64,000 nucleotides of DNA from Acidobacteriota bacterium (GCA_020851565.1 JADZCN010000043.1:1-64000); one strand, 5' to 3'. Counted from the stretch's first letter, positions 8,132-16,617 are shown. Notes: generated by a model from the sequence alone, not told the origin. Made by a program: numbers and translations.

Positions 8132-8801
8132 GCACGTCCTCCACGTTGGTCAGCACGCGCGCGCCGTAGCCGATCATCTCCGCCGGCCAGCTCAGTCCGG
8201 GGCGCTCGACTACCGACTTCATCAGGAATAGCGGCCGGCCCAACCGGAGAGCTTCCCAGCCCTGCGAGAGCGTGCCGCTACTATCGCCCGCCTCGACGAT
8301 GACCGATGCGTCCACGATCAACGCCATCGTTCGATTGCGCCGTGGGAAATTGGAACGCTGAACGGCCATCCCGGCGGCGAACTGCGTGCAGAGAAGATGG
8401 TCGCGCCCGATGGCTGCTTGGAGTGACGCATTTTCCCGCGGATACACCTGGTCGAGCGGAGTGCCAAGCACGCCGATGGTGTGCCCGCACTCCATTGCAG
8501 CGCGATGTGCTACTGAGTCGATACCCCGCGCCAAGCCGCTGACCACGACGACACCAGCCTCCGCGAGCTGACGCGCGAGCTTGGACGTGCGCCGGATGCC
8601 CTCCTCCGATGCTTCTCGCGACCCCACCACGGACACCTTCGGTCGCATCGTGAGCAGTTGACGGTCGCCGCGCAGGTAGAGCACCTTCGGCGCATGGGCG
8701 CGCTCGAACTCGTTCAGTGTTCCGAGCACCTCTTCAATGGGGAACCCGTCGGACGCGTAAGCGAGAGGCTCCTCAGGAGCGTGCTTGCTGGCGCTTCGCA
8801 T
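8085..8801 (-). CDS. DprA/SMF-like Rossmann-fold protein
   Basis: This 238-aa protein has the DprA/SMF core: VSVVGSREAS (about residues 57-65), VVSGLARGIDSVAHRAAM (86-103), GTPLDQVYP, FPRRNRTMALIVDA (151-164) and EAGDSSGTL. The N-terminal SAM domain and C-terminal winged helix of chromosomal DprA are missing, so it is a short, mobile version within the SLOG superfamily. I chose the ATG at 8801 because it has GGGAG upstream. A longer frame starting at 8906 has its ATG inside the -10 box of the promoter at 8902-8930 and so could not be on the transcript. It overlaps the PRTase gene. Confidence 0.85.
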   Translation of the reverse strand: MRSASKHAPEEPLAYASDGFPIEEVLGTLNEFERAHAPKVLYLRGDRQLLTMRPKVSVVGSREASEEGIRRTSKLARQLAEAGVVVVSGLARGIDSVAHRAAMECGHTIGVLGTPLDQVYPRENASLQAAIGRDHLLCTQFAAGMAVQRSNFPRRNRTMALIVDASVIVEAGDSSGTLSQGWEALRLGRPLFLMKSVVERPGLSWPAEMIGYGARVLTNVEDVLERLPFGDPLAALSA

Positions 8802-8901
8802 AACGCTCTCCCAGACTACACCAGTATCTACCGCGGCGGCCTTGCCGCCGAGCGCGTGGTGGCTGCGTTGTTGAATGACCTGCTGGGAAGAAGGCGTGGG
8901 A

Positions 8902-8930
8902 AGCATACGGGACGTGTATACCGGAGTCAA
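8902..8930 (-). promoter_or_regulatory. Sigma-70-type promoter for the dprA-like operon
   Basis: Read leftward: TTGACT (8930-8925), a spacer of exactly 17 bp, then TATGCT (8907-8902). Transcription would begin near 8895, leaving a leader of about 94 nt before the dprA-like ATG at 8801. Both hexamers are close to consensus and stand out in a GC-rich genome. Confidence 0.7.
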
Positions 8931-9252
8931 GCCCGCGGTCGGGGGCCACGCGGGGCACAGGTGACATGGCCGGCGCTCCGCTGGCAGTGATCTCGCCCTC
9001 GTCGGGTGACTCGGCCGCCACCGGCGCTGTACGAAGCGTTCGTGGGCCTGGACGGCATCGGCATCGGCGCCGGCGACCCGGGCCAGCGGAGCATCGAGGG
9101 CGCGGCGATACGTTGGCGTGAAAGACGATTCCAGCATCGGACGTCCTGCGCGGCCATCCGTGCCCATTCCGGCTCGCCCTCGGCCGCCGTCTCTTCAAGT
9201 TGCACCAGGCCGAACGCGCGCGGTAGCGCGTGGCGTCTGTTGACGTGGCACC
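8931..9252. other. Gap between the dprA promoter and terS; no gene seen
   Basis: I see no credible reading frame on either strand here; the frames that cross it are out-of-phase extensions of neighbouring genes with no ribosome site. No tRNA-like arms, long inverted repeats or T-tracts stand out. Confidence 0.4.
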
Positions 9253-9942
9253 TCAACGATCCGTCGACATCCGCTCCCGTTGCCGCTTGGCCTCGGCGAT
9301 GCGCTGCCGGCCCGCGAGGAGGCGGCTCAGGATGTCGCCGGTCACCTCGACGCGCTGCACGTCCTGTCCATGGTAGCGGCCCAGGAAAGCGAGCGCGTCG
9401 CCCTTCGACCAGAACTTGATCTCCACCACGGTATCGGTGTGCCCATCGCCGCCGGCCATGTTGCGGATGACGGTCTTGGTGGAGGCAATGCAACGGCGCA
9501 CATCGGCCGGGAGCTGGTGGATCGGGAGGAGGTTGCCGGCCGCATCGTAGCAGGCGCCGATGTCGGAGCTCGCGAGGCGCGACTGCTCCTGCAGGACCTC
9601 GTCGGCCGTGAGGATGCGCTCCGACAGGATGGAGCGGCGGCGCTCGGCGATGGCGGCCTGGATGTTAGCTTTTGTGAGCAGTCGGCGGGCCGTGACGCGG
9701 ATCCCTGGCCCGTCTCTGTACCCGGCACGGCGGGCGGCTTCGGTGGCGTTGCCACCGGTGATGAGAAATTCGACGGCGAAGCGCTCTTCGCGGAGCGTGA
9801 GGGCGGGCGGGGACTGATCGGGCATGGCGTTGAAAGCGGGCAGTTGGATGCAACAAGATGCGTTCGGCACGTGCAGGTCGGGTTGGCGTTGCGGGAGACC
9901 CAGCAGCTGCTTCGCCCGGGCCTTGAGTTCCTCGTCCGTCAT
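9253..9942 (-). CDS. terS: Phage terminase small subunit (TerS)
   Basis: This 229-aa protein contains the terminase_2 (PF03592) DNA-binding region: LREERFAVEFLITGGNATEAARRAGY followed by VTARRLLTKANIQAAI. Its middle part (ILTADEVLQEQSRLASSDIG; FWSKGDALAFLGRYHG) is typical of TerS proteins. TerS recognises the packaging site and recruits a large terminase, but no large subunit is encoded in the island. In phage satellites a lone TerS redirects a helper phage's packaging machine. ATG at 9942 is used; a GTG lies 9 nt further upstream and ATG at 9825 is also possible. No clear ribosome site was found. Confidence 0.8.
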   Translation of the reverse strand: MTDEELKARAKQLLGLPQRQPDLHVPNASCCIQLPAFNAMPDQSPPALTLREERFAVEFLITGGNATEAARRAGYRDGPGIRVTARRLLTKANIQAAIAERRRSILSERILTADEVLQEQSRLASSDIGACYDAAGNLLPIHQLPADVRRCIASTKTVIRNMAGGDGHTDTVVEIKFWSKGDALAFLGRYHGQDVQRVEVTGDILSRLLAGRQRIAEAKRQRERMSTDR

Positions 9943-9964
9943 CGTTCGCACGGTCAGGGTGACG

Positions 9965-10063
9965 TCATGCCGTTCGACGAAGAGGCCCTAGTGCTTGAAG
10001 AGCAGCTCGATGTTCTTCCGACGTGGCCGAGCACCGCTGACGTTGGCGCTTCCGCGGCTTCAT
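9965..10063 (-). CDS. Possible 32-aa basic microprotein upstream of terS
   Basis: ATG at 10063 is preceded by AGGTGA with a 6-nt spacer, one of the better ribosome sites in this area. The product is a basic 32-aa peptide beginning MKPRKRQRQRCSATSEEHR. It ends 22 nt before the terS start and may be a leader or a small gene. Nothing more can be claimed. Confidence 0.3.
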   Translation of the reverse strand: MKPRKRQRQRCSATSEEHRAALQALGPLRRTA

Positions 10064-10127
10064 TGGGTGTCACCTTTCATGGGGTTGGCTGGCCTGGCGG
10101 CGTCGCCGCGCCTCGGCCTTCGGCCGC

Positions 10128-10211
10128 TCAGCAACCCCGACGAAGTCCTTCGTGGAGAGTGCGAATGAGCGGGTCTCCCGCTACGCAGTCCTTGCACTTG
10201 CAGCTGGGCAT
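10128..10211 (-). CDS. Possible 27-aa cysteine-containing microprotein
   Basis: This short frame encodes a 27-aa peptide starting MPSCKCKDCVAGDPLIRTL and ending in cysteine, with CxCxxC spacing that could bind metal. A GAGG lies about 10 nt before ATG. It sits in the 408-bp gap between terS and the divergent methyltransferase gene, which otherwise shows no larger gene. The evidence is weak. Confidence 0.25.
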   Translation of the reverse strand: MPSCKCKDCVAGDPLIRTLHEGLRRGC

Positions 10212-10359
10212 CGCTGGCGGCCTCTGCCTTCGAGTGTGCCACACGCGCGCACGCGGTGCTACCGACGTGGACGGTCCGCGAGTTCCAGCAACGAGTGAGT
10301 TGCCTTCACAGGCCCATACCGGGACCGATTGCGGCCGAGGCCGCGTAGAATAGCCAGCC

Positions 10360-11982
10360 ATGAACCGCTTGTACTACGGTGACAACCTCGACGTCCTGCG
10401 CCGCCACGTGGGCGATGAGTCCGTCGACCTTGTCTACCTGGACCCGCCGTTCAACTCGAACGCCAACTACAACGTGCTCTTCGCCGAGCACGACGGCACC
10501 AAGGCTGCCTCTCAGATCAAGGCGTTCGAGGACACCTGGGAGTGGGATGAGAGCGCGGCGCGGGCCTATGAGGAGGTGGTGGAGCGAGGCGGACGCGTGT
10601 CGCTGGCGATGCAGGCCTTCCGGACGTTCCTGGGCGACAGCGACATGCTGGCTTACCTGGCGATGATGGCTCCTCGGCTGGTGGAGCTGCGCCGCGTCCT
10701 GAAGCCGACCGGCTCCATCTACCTGCACTGCGACCCCACCGCCAGCCACTACCTGAAGATGTTGATGGACGCCGTCTTCGGAACGGCGAGCTTCCGCAAC
10801 GAAATCGTCTGGCGGAGGGTGACGGCTCACAGCGATGCGAAGAAGTGGTCACCCGTCGCCGACGTGATCTTCTACTACGGCAAGACAAACGACGTCGTGT
10901 GGAACACTCCGTTCGCACCGCATGATCCCGAGTACATCAAGGACAAGTATCGCTATCAGGATGAGCGCGGCGTCTATCGTCTCGACAACATGACCAGCCC
11001 CAACCCACGGCCGAACATGATGTACGAGTGGAAGGGGCACGCGTCGCCCACGAAGGGCTGGCGCTACTCGAAAGCGACGATGGCCAAGCTCGACGCGGAG
11101 AATCGGATCTGGTACCCCGATGACAAGAGTAAGCGACCACAGTTGAAACGCTACCTCCATGAGTCGGAGGGCATGGTCATGGGAACCGTGTGGGATGACA
11201 TTCCGCCGATTAACTCACAGGCGCAGGAGCGGCTCGGCTACCCTACGCAGAAGCCCGAAGCCCTGCTTGAGCGGATCATCGGTGCGAGCACGAAGGAAGG
11301 CGACACCGTTCTGGATCCCTTCTGTGGCTGCGGCACGACGATCGCCGCTGCACAGAAGCTGAATCGGCGCTGGCTCGGGATTGACATCACCCACTTGGCG
11401 ATCACGCTGATTCGCAGTCGCCTGACCGATACCTTCGGCGGGACCGTTCCCTACGAAGTCATCGGCGAACCTGTCTCCCTGCCGGATGCGACGGCCCTGG
11501 CCGAGTCCGACCCCTACCAGTTCCAGTGGTGGGCGCTGGGCCTCGTTGGCGCCCGCCCCGTCGAGCAGAAGAAGGGCGCGGACAAGGGCATCGACGGCCG
11601 CATCTACTTCCACGAAGGTCCCGGACAGACGAGGCAGATTGTTCTCTCCGTGAAGGCCGGCAAGCTCCACGCGACGCACGTCCGTGACCTGCGCGGCGTC
11701 GTCGAGCGCGAGAAGGCTGCCATCGGCGTGCTGCTGGCGATGGAGGAGCCGACGCGGGCGATGCGCGCCGAGGCCGCATCCGCGGGCTTCCATGAGTCGC
11801 CGTGGGGCAAGCACGCGCGGATCCAGATTCTCACCATTGAGGAACTCCTGGCCGGCAAGGGCATCGATCGGCCACCCGCGCAGGCCAGCGTGACGTTCAA
11901 GCGGGCGCCAAAGGCTAAGTCAGCGGTGGCTACCGCGCAGCCCTTTGACTTCGGTGGGGACGATGCCGACGAGCCTCTGTGA
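10360..11982 (+). CDS. DNA methyltransferase fused to an Mrr-like endonuclease domain
   Basis: This 540-aa protein has a beta-class N6-adenine/N4-cytosine methyltransferase at the N terminus, with catalytic LDPPF at residues 27-31 and the SAM-binding motif DPFCGCGTT at 319-327 in the order typical of type III-like enzymes. After about residue 385 a second domain carries KKGADKGIDGRIYF (D412) and LSVKAG (K432), the pattern of PD-(D/E)xK Mrr-type nucleases. One polypeptide may thus both modify and cut DNA, or the second domain may only bind DNA. No separate restriction subunit is next to it. It is divergent from terS and is followed by palindrome copy 2. Confidence 0.88.
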   Translation: MNRLYYGDNLDVLRRHVGDESVDLVYLDPPFNSNANYNVLFAEHDGTKAASQIKAFEDTWEWDESAARAYEEVVERGGRVSLAMQAFRTFLGDSDMLAYLAMMAPRLVELRRVLKPTGSIYLHCDPTASHYLKMLMDAVFGTASFRNEIVWRRVTAHSDAKKWSPVADVIFYYGKTNDVVWNTPFAPHDPEYIKDKYRYQDERGVYRLDNMTSPNPRPNMMYEWKGHASPTKGWRYSKATMAKLDAENRIWYPDDKSKRPQLKRYLHESEGMVMGTVWDDIPPINSQAQERLGYPTQKPEALLERIIGASTKEGDTVLDPFCGCGTTIAAAQKLNRRWLGIDITHLAITLIRSRLTDTFGGTVPYEVIGEPVSLPDATALAESDPYQFQWWALGLVGARPVEQKKGADKGIDGRIYFHEGPGQTRQIVLSVKAGKLHATHVRDLRGVVEREKAAIGVLLAMEEPTRAMRAEAASAGFHESPWGKHARIQILTIEELLAGKGIDRPPAQASVTFKRAPKAKSAVATAQPFDFGGDDADEPL

Positions 11983-12025
11983 CGCGGGGTGGCTAGGCTC
12001 CGGACGGCGAACGCCCCGTCCTCCG

Positions 12026-12041
12026 TTCACGCCGGCGTGAA
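12026..12041. repeat. Dispersed palindrome copy 2 (16 bp)
   Basis: This is a perfect 16-bp palindrome TTCACGCCGGCGTGAA located 44 bp after the methyltransferase stop and 30 bp before the convergent HD-GYP gene end. It is identical to copy 4 at 25219-25234. Confidence 0.7.
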
Positions 12042-12070
12042 GGCGGATCAGAGGGCCCCCACTGACAGTC

Positions 12071-13057
12071 TCACGCTTCCACCAGAGCGCCCACCTTGCC
12101 GCTCACGACCAGGTCCGTGAAGGCCGTCACGAGGTCCTCGCGGTGCCAACCTCGAGCGACCTGCTCCCGCAGGACCTCGAGGGCGTGCGACGCCGGCTGT
12201 TCCTCGCGGTACGCCCGCCGAGTGGTGATCGCGTCGAAGACGTCCGCGATGGCGATGATCTGGGCGAGCAGCGGAATGCTGTCACCGCGCAGGCCGTCAG
12301 GGTAGCCCGACCCGTCGAGCCGCTCGTGATGACTCCGCACGATGGGCCGAATCGCGTGCAGCGACCGCAAGTTGCCACAGAGCTCGTCGCCGATGCGCGT
12401 GTGCGATTGAATCTGGCGGTACTCCTCGGCCGTGAGGGGGCCCTGCTTCCGCAGGACGGCGTCGGGAATGGCCAGCATCCCGATGTCGTGCAGGAAGCCG
12501 CCGCGGTGCAGCGCCTGCAGGTCCGCGTCCGCCAACCCCAGGGCTCGGCCCAGCGCCGTCGCGTAGTTGGCCATGCGATGGCAGTGCCCCTCGGCGTAGC
12601 CATCGCGGGATTCGATCATCACCGCCAGCGTGGTGATGATGGCGGCCGCGGAGTCCATCTCGTCGGTGTAGCGCTTGAGCCGCGTCAGCGACCGGACGCG
12701 GGCCAGCAGCTCGGCGCGGTCGACCGGTGTGGTCACGAAATCGTCGGCGCCCGCCTCCAGACCGCGGACGCGACTCTCCTGATCGGCATGGTCGCTGACG
12801 AGGATGAGGGGCACGAGCCGCGTCCGGGCGTCGAAGCGCAGCTGCCGGCACAGGTCGAAGTCGTGCCGCCCGGCGAGCTCGACACTGACGAGCAGGACAT
12901 CGGGAGCGCCCGTGCGCGCCTGGTAGAGGGTCGCGAGTCGATCGTGGACGACGTGCACGCGATGCCCGTCCGAGGCCAGCGTGTCGCGGAGGTCGTGCCC
13001 GGCACGGGCGTCGTGATGGGCGATGAGGACAGACGAGGCGGTGTGAGGATCGGCCAT
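12071..13057 (-). CDS. HD-GYP domain protein with degenerate receiver domain
   Basis: This 328-aa protein has an N-terminal receiver-like domain (1-125) followed by an HD-GYP phosphodiesterase domain (140-325), which normally hydrolyses cyclic di-GMP. The HD pair is H190-D191, with HH at 243-244 and GYP at 251-253. The receiver lacks the phospho-acceptor: the usual aspartate is S58 (VLLVSVEL), the conserved lysine is T110, and the acidic pocket reads HHD. In the HD-GYP motif HDIGK the lysine is methionine. It is therefore probably not controlled by ordinary phosphotransfer. It is divergent from the PAS-histidine kinase gene. Confidence 0.88.
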   Translation of the reverse strand: MADPHTASSVLIAHHDARAGHDLRDTLASDGHRVHVVHDRLATLYQARTGAPDVLLVSVELAGRHDFDLCRQLRFDARTRLVPLILVSDHADQESRVRGLEAGADDFVTTPVDRAELLARVRSLTRLKRYTDEMDSAAAIITTLAVMIESRDGYAEGHCHRMANYATALGRALGLADADLQALHRGGFLHDIGMLAIPDAVLRKQGPLTAEEYRQIQSHTRIGDELCGNLRSLHAIRPIVRSHHERLDGSGYPDGLRGDSIPLLAQIIAIADVFDAITTRRAYREEQPASHALEVLREQVARGWHREDLVTAFTDLVVSGKVGALVEA

Positions 13058-13207
13058 GTGCCACCCGGGAGGGGGAGCCCGTCTGTGTCAAGGATCGCGC
13101 GGCGCGGGGCCCCGGCGCAATGTCGAAGTCGGGCCTCGGGGAGCCTGCGCGTGAAACAGTGTGCAACGGCAGGCCACAACGGCGAGGCGCCGCGGTAGGC
13201 TAGGGCC

Positions 13208-14359
13208 GTGTCCCAGGGCATCCCGCCGGAAGTGGTCTCGATGGTCATGGAGCGGGCCCACGAGATCTTCTACCAGGTCACCCTCACCCATGGGGACCTC
13301 CGTCGCGCGACCGTGACCTTTGTGAGCCCGCAGTGTTTCCGCGTGACGGGCTGCCCCCCGGCGGAGTTCGAAGCCAACCCGCACCGCTGGTTCGAGCTGG
13401 TTCACCCGGAGGATCGGGAAGACCTGCTGGTGCAGACGGAGGCGATTCTGGCCTCGGGCCATGAGGGCACCCGCCTGTATCGGCTTCGCGATGTCGAGGG
13501 ACACTACCGGCACATCGAAGACCGCGTGGTACCGATGCTGGACGGCTCCGGACGACCGGTCGGCTACCAGGGCATCGCCCGGGACATCACGCGCCGGGTC
13601 GAGGCCGAGGACCAGCGCCGTCGGGCGCTCGAAGCCCTCAAGAATGCCGAGCGAGGGGAAGCGCTCGGCCGCATGGCGGCCGCCATCGGGCACGACTTCA
13701 ACAACATCCTGACCGTGATTCTCGGGTTCTCGGAAACGGCTGCGTTCACTTTGGGGGCCGAGCATCCCGTGACCACAGAACTGCGAGAGATCGACAGCGC
13801 GGTCGACCGAGGGGCGCGCCTCGTGCGGCAGCTGCTCGCCTTCAGCCGTCGTCAGGCCGTGGATCCGCAGTCGGTCGACCTCGCGGCGCACGTGTCCGGG
13901 CTCGACGCGATGCTTCGGCAGGCCGTCCCCGAGTCGGTGGCGCTGCAGCTCGCACTCGAGCGCTCGCCGTGGCGCGTGTTCATCGACCCCTCGCAGGTGG
14001 ACCAGATCGTGTTGAACCTGGTGGCCAATGCCCGCGATGCGATGCCTGAAGGCGGCGTTCTCGAGGTCGCGGTGGGCAACGTGTCGCTCACGCCCGCGTT
14101 CTGTCAGCGCCACACAGGGGCCGTCGAGGGCGACTACGTCTGCATCGGCGTGCGTGACACCGGCGTGGGCATGACGCCTGAGATCATCCGGCACGCCTTC
14201 GTGCCGTTCTTCACGACGAAGCCCGAGGGGAAGGGGACGGGCATCGGGCTTGCCTCCGTCTTCGGGATCGTCAAGCAGAACCGGGGCTATGTCCTGATCG
14301 AGAGCGAGGTGGGGCACGGTACCACGGTGAGCGTGTACCTGCCGCGACAGGCGCCCTGA
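13208..14359 (+). CDS. PAS-domain hybrid-type sensor histidine kinase
   Basis: This 383-aa kinase has a PAS/PAC sensor at about residues 18-135 (FRVTGCPPAEF ... HYRHIEDRVVPM), a dimerisation helix with phospho-acceptor H162 (GHDFNNILTVILGFSE) and an HATPase_c domain (NLVANARDAMPEGG; DTGVGMTPEI; GKGTGIGLASVFGIVKQ). It has no membrane segment, so it senses a cytoplasmic signal. The start is GTG. No intact receiver gene is adjacent: the neighbours are two HD-GYP proteins, one with a phosphorylation-dead receiver. Its output partner is unknown. Confidence 0.9.
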   Translation: MSQGIPPEVVSMVMERAHEIFYQVTLTHGDLRRATVTFVSPQCFRVTGCPPAEFEANPHRWFELVHPEDREDLLVQTEAILASGHEGTRLYRLRDVEGHYRHIEDRVVPMLDGSGRPVGYQGIARDITRRVEAEDQRRRALEALKNAERGEALGRMAAAIGHDFNNILTVILGFSETAAFTLGAEHPVTTELREIDSAVDRGARLVRQLLAFSRRQAVDPQSVDLAAHVSGLDAMLRQAVPESVALQLALERSPWRVFIDPSQVDQIVLNLVANARDAMPEGGVLEVAVGNVSLTPAFCQRHTGAVEGDYVCIGVRDTGVGMTPEIIRHAFVPFFTTKPEGKGTGIGLASVFGIVKQNRGYVLIESEVGHGTTVSVYLPRQAP

Positions 14360-14400
14360 CCGACAGCACGCCGGGAACGCACGCCTCCGCAGGTCGAGCG

Positions 14401-14997
14401 TCAGGGCACGCGGAACCGGCTCGTGTCGATGATCTGCGTGAAGTGCTTCACGAGGTAGGGATCGTGCTGGCGGCCCTGCATCTCGTGCAGCACCGCCAGG
14501 ATCGCCGCGTGGGAGCGTCCGGGCCGGTACGCCCGCAGGTTGGCCATGGCGTCGTAGGCATCCCCGATGGCCACGATCCGCGCCAGGAGCGGGATGGCCT
14601 CGCCTTTCAGCCCATCGGGATAGCCGCTGCCGTCGAACCGCTCGTGATGATGGCGGATCGCCAGGCCGACGATGGCGCCATCCTCGAGGCCAGCGGCGTC
14701 GATGACGCGCTGCCCGCGCACCGAATGCGTCTTCATGATGGCCCAATCCTCGGCCGTGAAGGGGGAGGTCTTCCGGAGGATGTCGTCCGGGATGCCGATC
14801 TTGCCGACATCGTGCAGGCGGGCCGTGAGGGCCAGCTGGCGCAGCTCGGGCGAGGTCAGGCCGCAGCGCTGGCCGAGTTCGAGCGCCAGGCCGGCGACGC
14901 GGCCGCAGTGCTCATCCGTGGGTCGATCGCGCTCGTCCAGCGCCACGACGACGGCCGTGAGGTCTGCCTTCGGAACGCGACCGGGGACAGGTCGCAT
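14401..14997 (-). CDS. Stand-alone HD-GYP phosphodiesterase
   Basis: This 198-aa protein consists almost entirely of an HD-GYP domain. The metal-binding [11 protein letters not shown] (H62, D63, K66), HHHER (116-120) and GYPDG (125-129) motifs are all intact, so it should cleave cyclic di-GMP or a related dinucleotide. It is convergent with the histidine kinase gene 41 bp away. It closes the three-gene signalling block bounded by palindromes at 12026 and 15188. Confidence 0.88.
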   Translation of the reverse strand: MRPVPGRVPKADLTAVVVALDERDRPTDEHCGRVAGLALELGQRCGLTSPELRQLALTARLHDVGKIGIPDDILRKTSPFTAEDWAIMKTHSVRGQRVIDAAGLEDGAIVGLAIRHHHERFDGSGYPDGLKGEAIPLLARIVAIGDAYDAMANLRAYRPGRSHAAILAVLHEMQGRQHDPYLVKHFTQIIDTSRFRVP

Positions 14998-15187
14998 ACT
15001 CGTGCAGCGTATCGGTCGGAATCGGTGCCGGCAAGAGGGGGCCAGGCCGAGCTGGCGGTCAGGGCGGCGTCCTCTTACGTGGCCGGGTGGGCGCCGAGAG
15101 TGCAGCGCCTGACGGGAGAGCGGGTTCGGTCCCCTCCAACGGTTCGTTACGCGGCTGGGAGACGCCTGCCTGCTGATGTGATTGCTA

Positions 15188-15201
15188 TCACGCCGGCGTG
15201 A
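15188..15201. repeat. Dispersed palindrome copy 3 (TCACGCCGGCGTGA)
   Basis: This is a perfect 14-bp palindrome 22 bp downstream of the second integrase stop, in the 226-bp gap before the HD-GYP gene. The left flank differs from the other copies (TA instead of GT). Confidence 0.7.
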
Positions 15202-15223
15202 AACGTCGCGGCCGCGGCGTACC

Positions 15224-16390
15224 CTACGTGCCCCGGTGAACCTGCGTGAGGAGTCGCTGGAGTGCGCGGTCCCAATCCTCGAGTGCCCGGCGCTTCTCGT
15301 CGAGATACTGATGCTTGTTGTAGTGGCGCATGGTCACGGAGTGCTTCGCGTGATTCAGCACGCGGCCGATGATGGTCTCGTCGTGACCGAGTTCGGCGAG
15401 CCGCGTGGCCACCGTTCGCCGAAGGTCCGTCCACGTGTAGGCGCTGCCCGTCAACGCGGAGAGCGCTTGACGGATCTCCGACCTGGCCGGCCCCGAGAAC
15501 ACGCGAGGCTCGTCCGCAGACACCTCGGTCCGACGGCGCGTGAGCAGCGCGAGCGCGGTTGCCGGCAGCGGCACGGCGTGCGGATGGCCGTTCTTCGTCC
15601 GCCGTCCCGGGATCGCCCAGATCCCGGCCTCGAGGTCGAGCTCGAGCCAGGCCATCCCCGCCGTTTCCCCGCCCCGTTGCCCCAGGAGGAGTCGGAGGCG
15701 GATGACGTCGGCCGCCGGCCCCGGGTGGGCATCGAGCCCGGCCCAGAGCGCGCGGATCTCGGCATCGGTGAGCACGCGCTCGCCCGCGCGCTCGTCGAAC
15801 CGCTTGATCATCCGGGCGGCCGGATGACTGTCGATGAGGGACCGGTCAAGGGCCAGGGTGAACATCCGGGAGATCACGGCCTGGATGCGGTTGACGCCGA
15901 TGGTCATCCCCTGCGCGACGAGCTGGTCGAGCCGCTCGTGCACGTGGGTGCGGGTGATCGCGCGGAGCGGCAGGGCGCCCCACGCCGGCGTGAGGTACTT
16001 CCGGATCTTGCGCACGTCCTCGCGCCAGGTGCGCTTGCGGCCCTTCGCGAATTGCGCGTAGAGGTCGGCGAGATCCTGAAAGGTGAAGACGGCCGGCGCC
16101 GGGGCGGCGGCCGTCTGCCGCTCAGCGACGGGATCGCGGCGTTCCACTTGGACTGCGTAGCGATGCCCCGTGGCGACCTCCCGCGCCTTGGCGAGCGAGA
16201 GCACGTCGGTCGGGCCGAGGGCGAGCCAGCGCACCTTCCCCCCGCCCTTGACCCGATAGACGAAGGCCCAGGACTTCGCGCCGGTGGGCGTGACGCGGAG
16301 GACGAGCCCGCGGGCCAGGGCGTCGGCGAAGGTCGTGCGGCGGTCGACCCGGACGGTGGCGACGAACGCGGCCGTCAGGAGCGTCGGCAT
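15224..16390 (-). CDS. Second tyrosine integrase, P4/DUF4102 type
   Basis: This 388-aa integrase has the N-terminal DUF4102-like arm-binding region ([27 protein letters not shown]) and a C-terminal catalytic domain. Active-site residues visible are R239 ([12 protein letters not shown]), K266, R324, H347 (VLNHAKHS) and Y357 (MRHYNKH). The first histidine of the HxxR box is replaced by T321 (TDLRRT), a change seen in some relatives as R but unusual as T. It lies in the island interior rather than beside an att site, so it either belongs to a second element captured in tandem or serves another site. It is transcribed with the upstream 60-aa gene. Confidence 0.88.
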   Translation of the reverse strand: MPTLLTAAFVATVRVDRRTTFADALARGLVLRVTPTGAKSWAFVYRVKGGGKVRWLALGPTDVLSLAKAREVATGHRYAVQVERRDPVAERQTAAAPAPAVFTFQDLADLYAQFAKGRKRTWREDVRKIRKYLTPAWGALPLRAITRTHVHERLDQLVAQGMTIGVNRIQAVISRMFTLALDRSLIDSHPAARMIKRFDERAGERVLTDAEIRALWAGLDAHPGPAADVIRLRLLLGQRGGETAGMAWLELDLEAGIWAIPGRRTKNGHPHAVPLPATALALLTRRRTEVSADEPRVFSGPARSEIRQALSALTGSAYTWTDLRRTVATRLAELGHDETIIGRVLNHAKHSVTMRHYNKHQYLDEKRRALEDWDRALQRLLTQVHRGT

Positions 16391-16408
16391 CTGTCTATCC
16401 GTGCGCCC

Positions 16409-16591
16409 CTAGCCGTTGATCGCCGCATGAACCAACGACAAGAACGCCTTCGCGAGTCGGTCAGCCTCGCGCTCGATCGCGCGCACCTGCCGCGCCCAAT
16501 GCGCCGATGACGAGGCCGGACGGTCTGCGGCCGCGGCCCGCGACGTGCGGGTGGCTCTTCGAATCTTCCTGGGGCGGGTGGTCTTCGACAC
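16409..16591 (-). CDS. 60-aa basic protein upstream of the second integrase
   Basis: This is a highly basic peptide (starts with V/M-SKTTRPRKIRRATRTSR) ending in a hydrophobic helix (AKAFLSLVHAAING). The GTG start is preceded by a perfect AGGAGG with a 5-nt spacer, so translation is credible. The gene ends 18 bp before the integrase start and shares its promoter. Position and charge suggest a directionality factor or integrase regulator, but there is no recognisable HTH. The ribosome site lies inside an 8-bp inverted repeat (16593-16617). Confidence 0.6.
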   Translation of the reverse strand: MSKTTRPRKIRRATRTSRAAAADRPASSSAHWARQVRAIEREADRLAKAFLSLVHAAING

Positions 16592-16592
16592 G

Positions 16593-16617
16593 GTTGCCTC
16601 CTGCTGAATGAGGCAAC
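16593..16617 (-). promoter_or_regulatory. Hairpin that would hide the ribosome site of the 60-aa gene
   Basis: Inverted repeat GTTGCCTC / GAGGCAAC, 8 perfect bp with a 9-nt loop, immediately before the GTG start at 16591. The right arm contains GAGG of the AGGAGG ribosome site, so folding would block initiation. It could serve translational control or be an operator. Confidence 0.45.

Noticed and set aside
8085-9167. Longer 360-codon version of the DprA-like gene
   Set aside because: The extra N-terminal part is low-complexity and runs through a near-consensus promoter whose -10 box contains the alternative ATG at 8906; ATG 8801 has a ribosome site.
15120-15141. GCGGGTTCGGTCCCCTCCAAC resembling a decayed att core near the second integrase
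   Set aside because: Only the first eight bases match the attachment repeat well; too weak to claim a second att site.
15182-16510. A 442-codon frame opposite the second integrase
   Set aside because: Antisense shadow; the integrase motifs are on the other strand.
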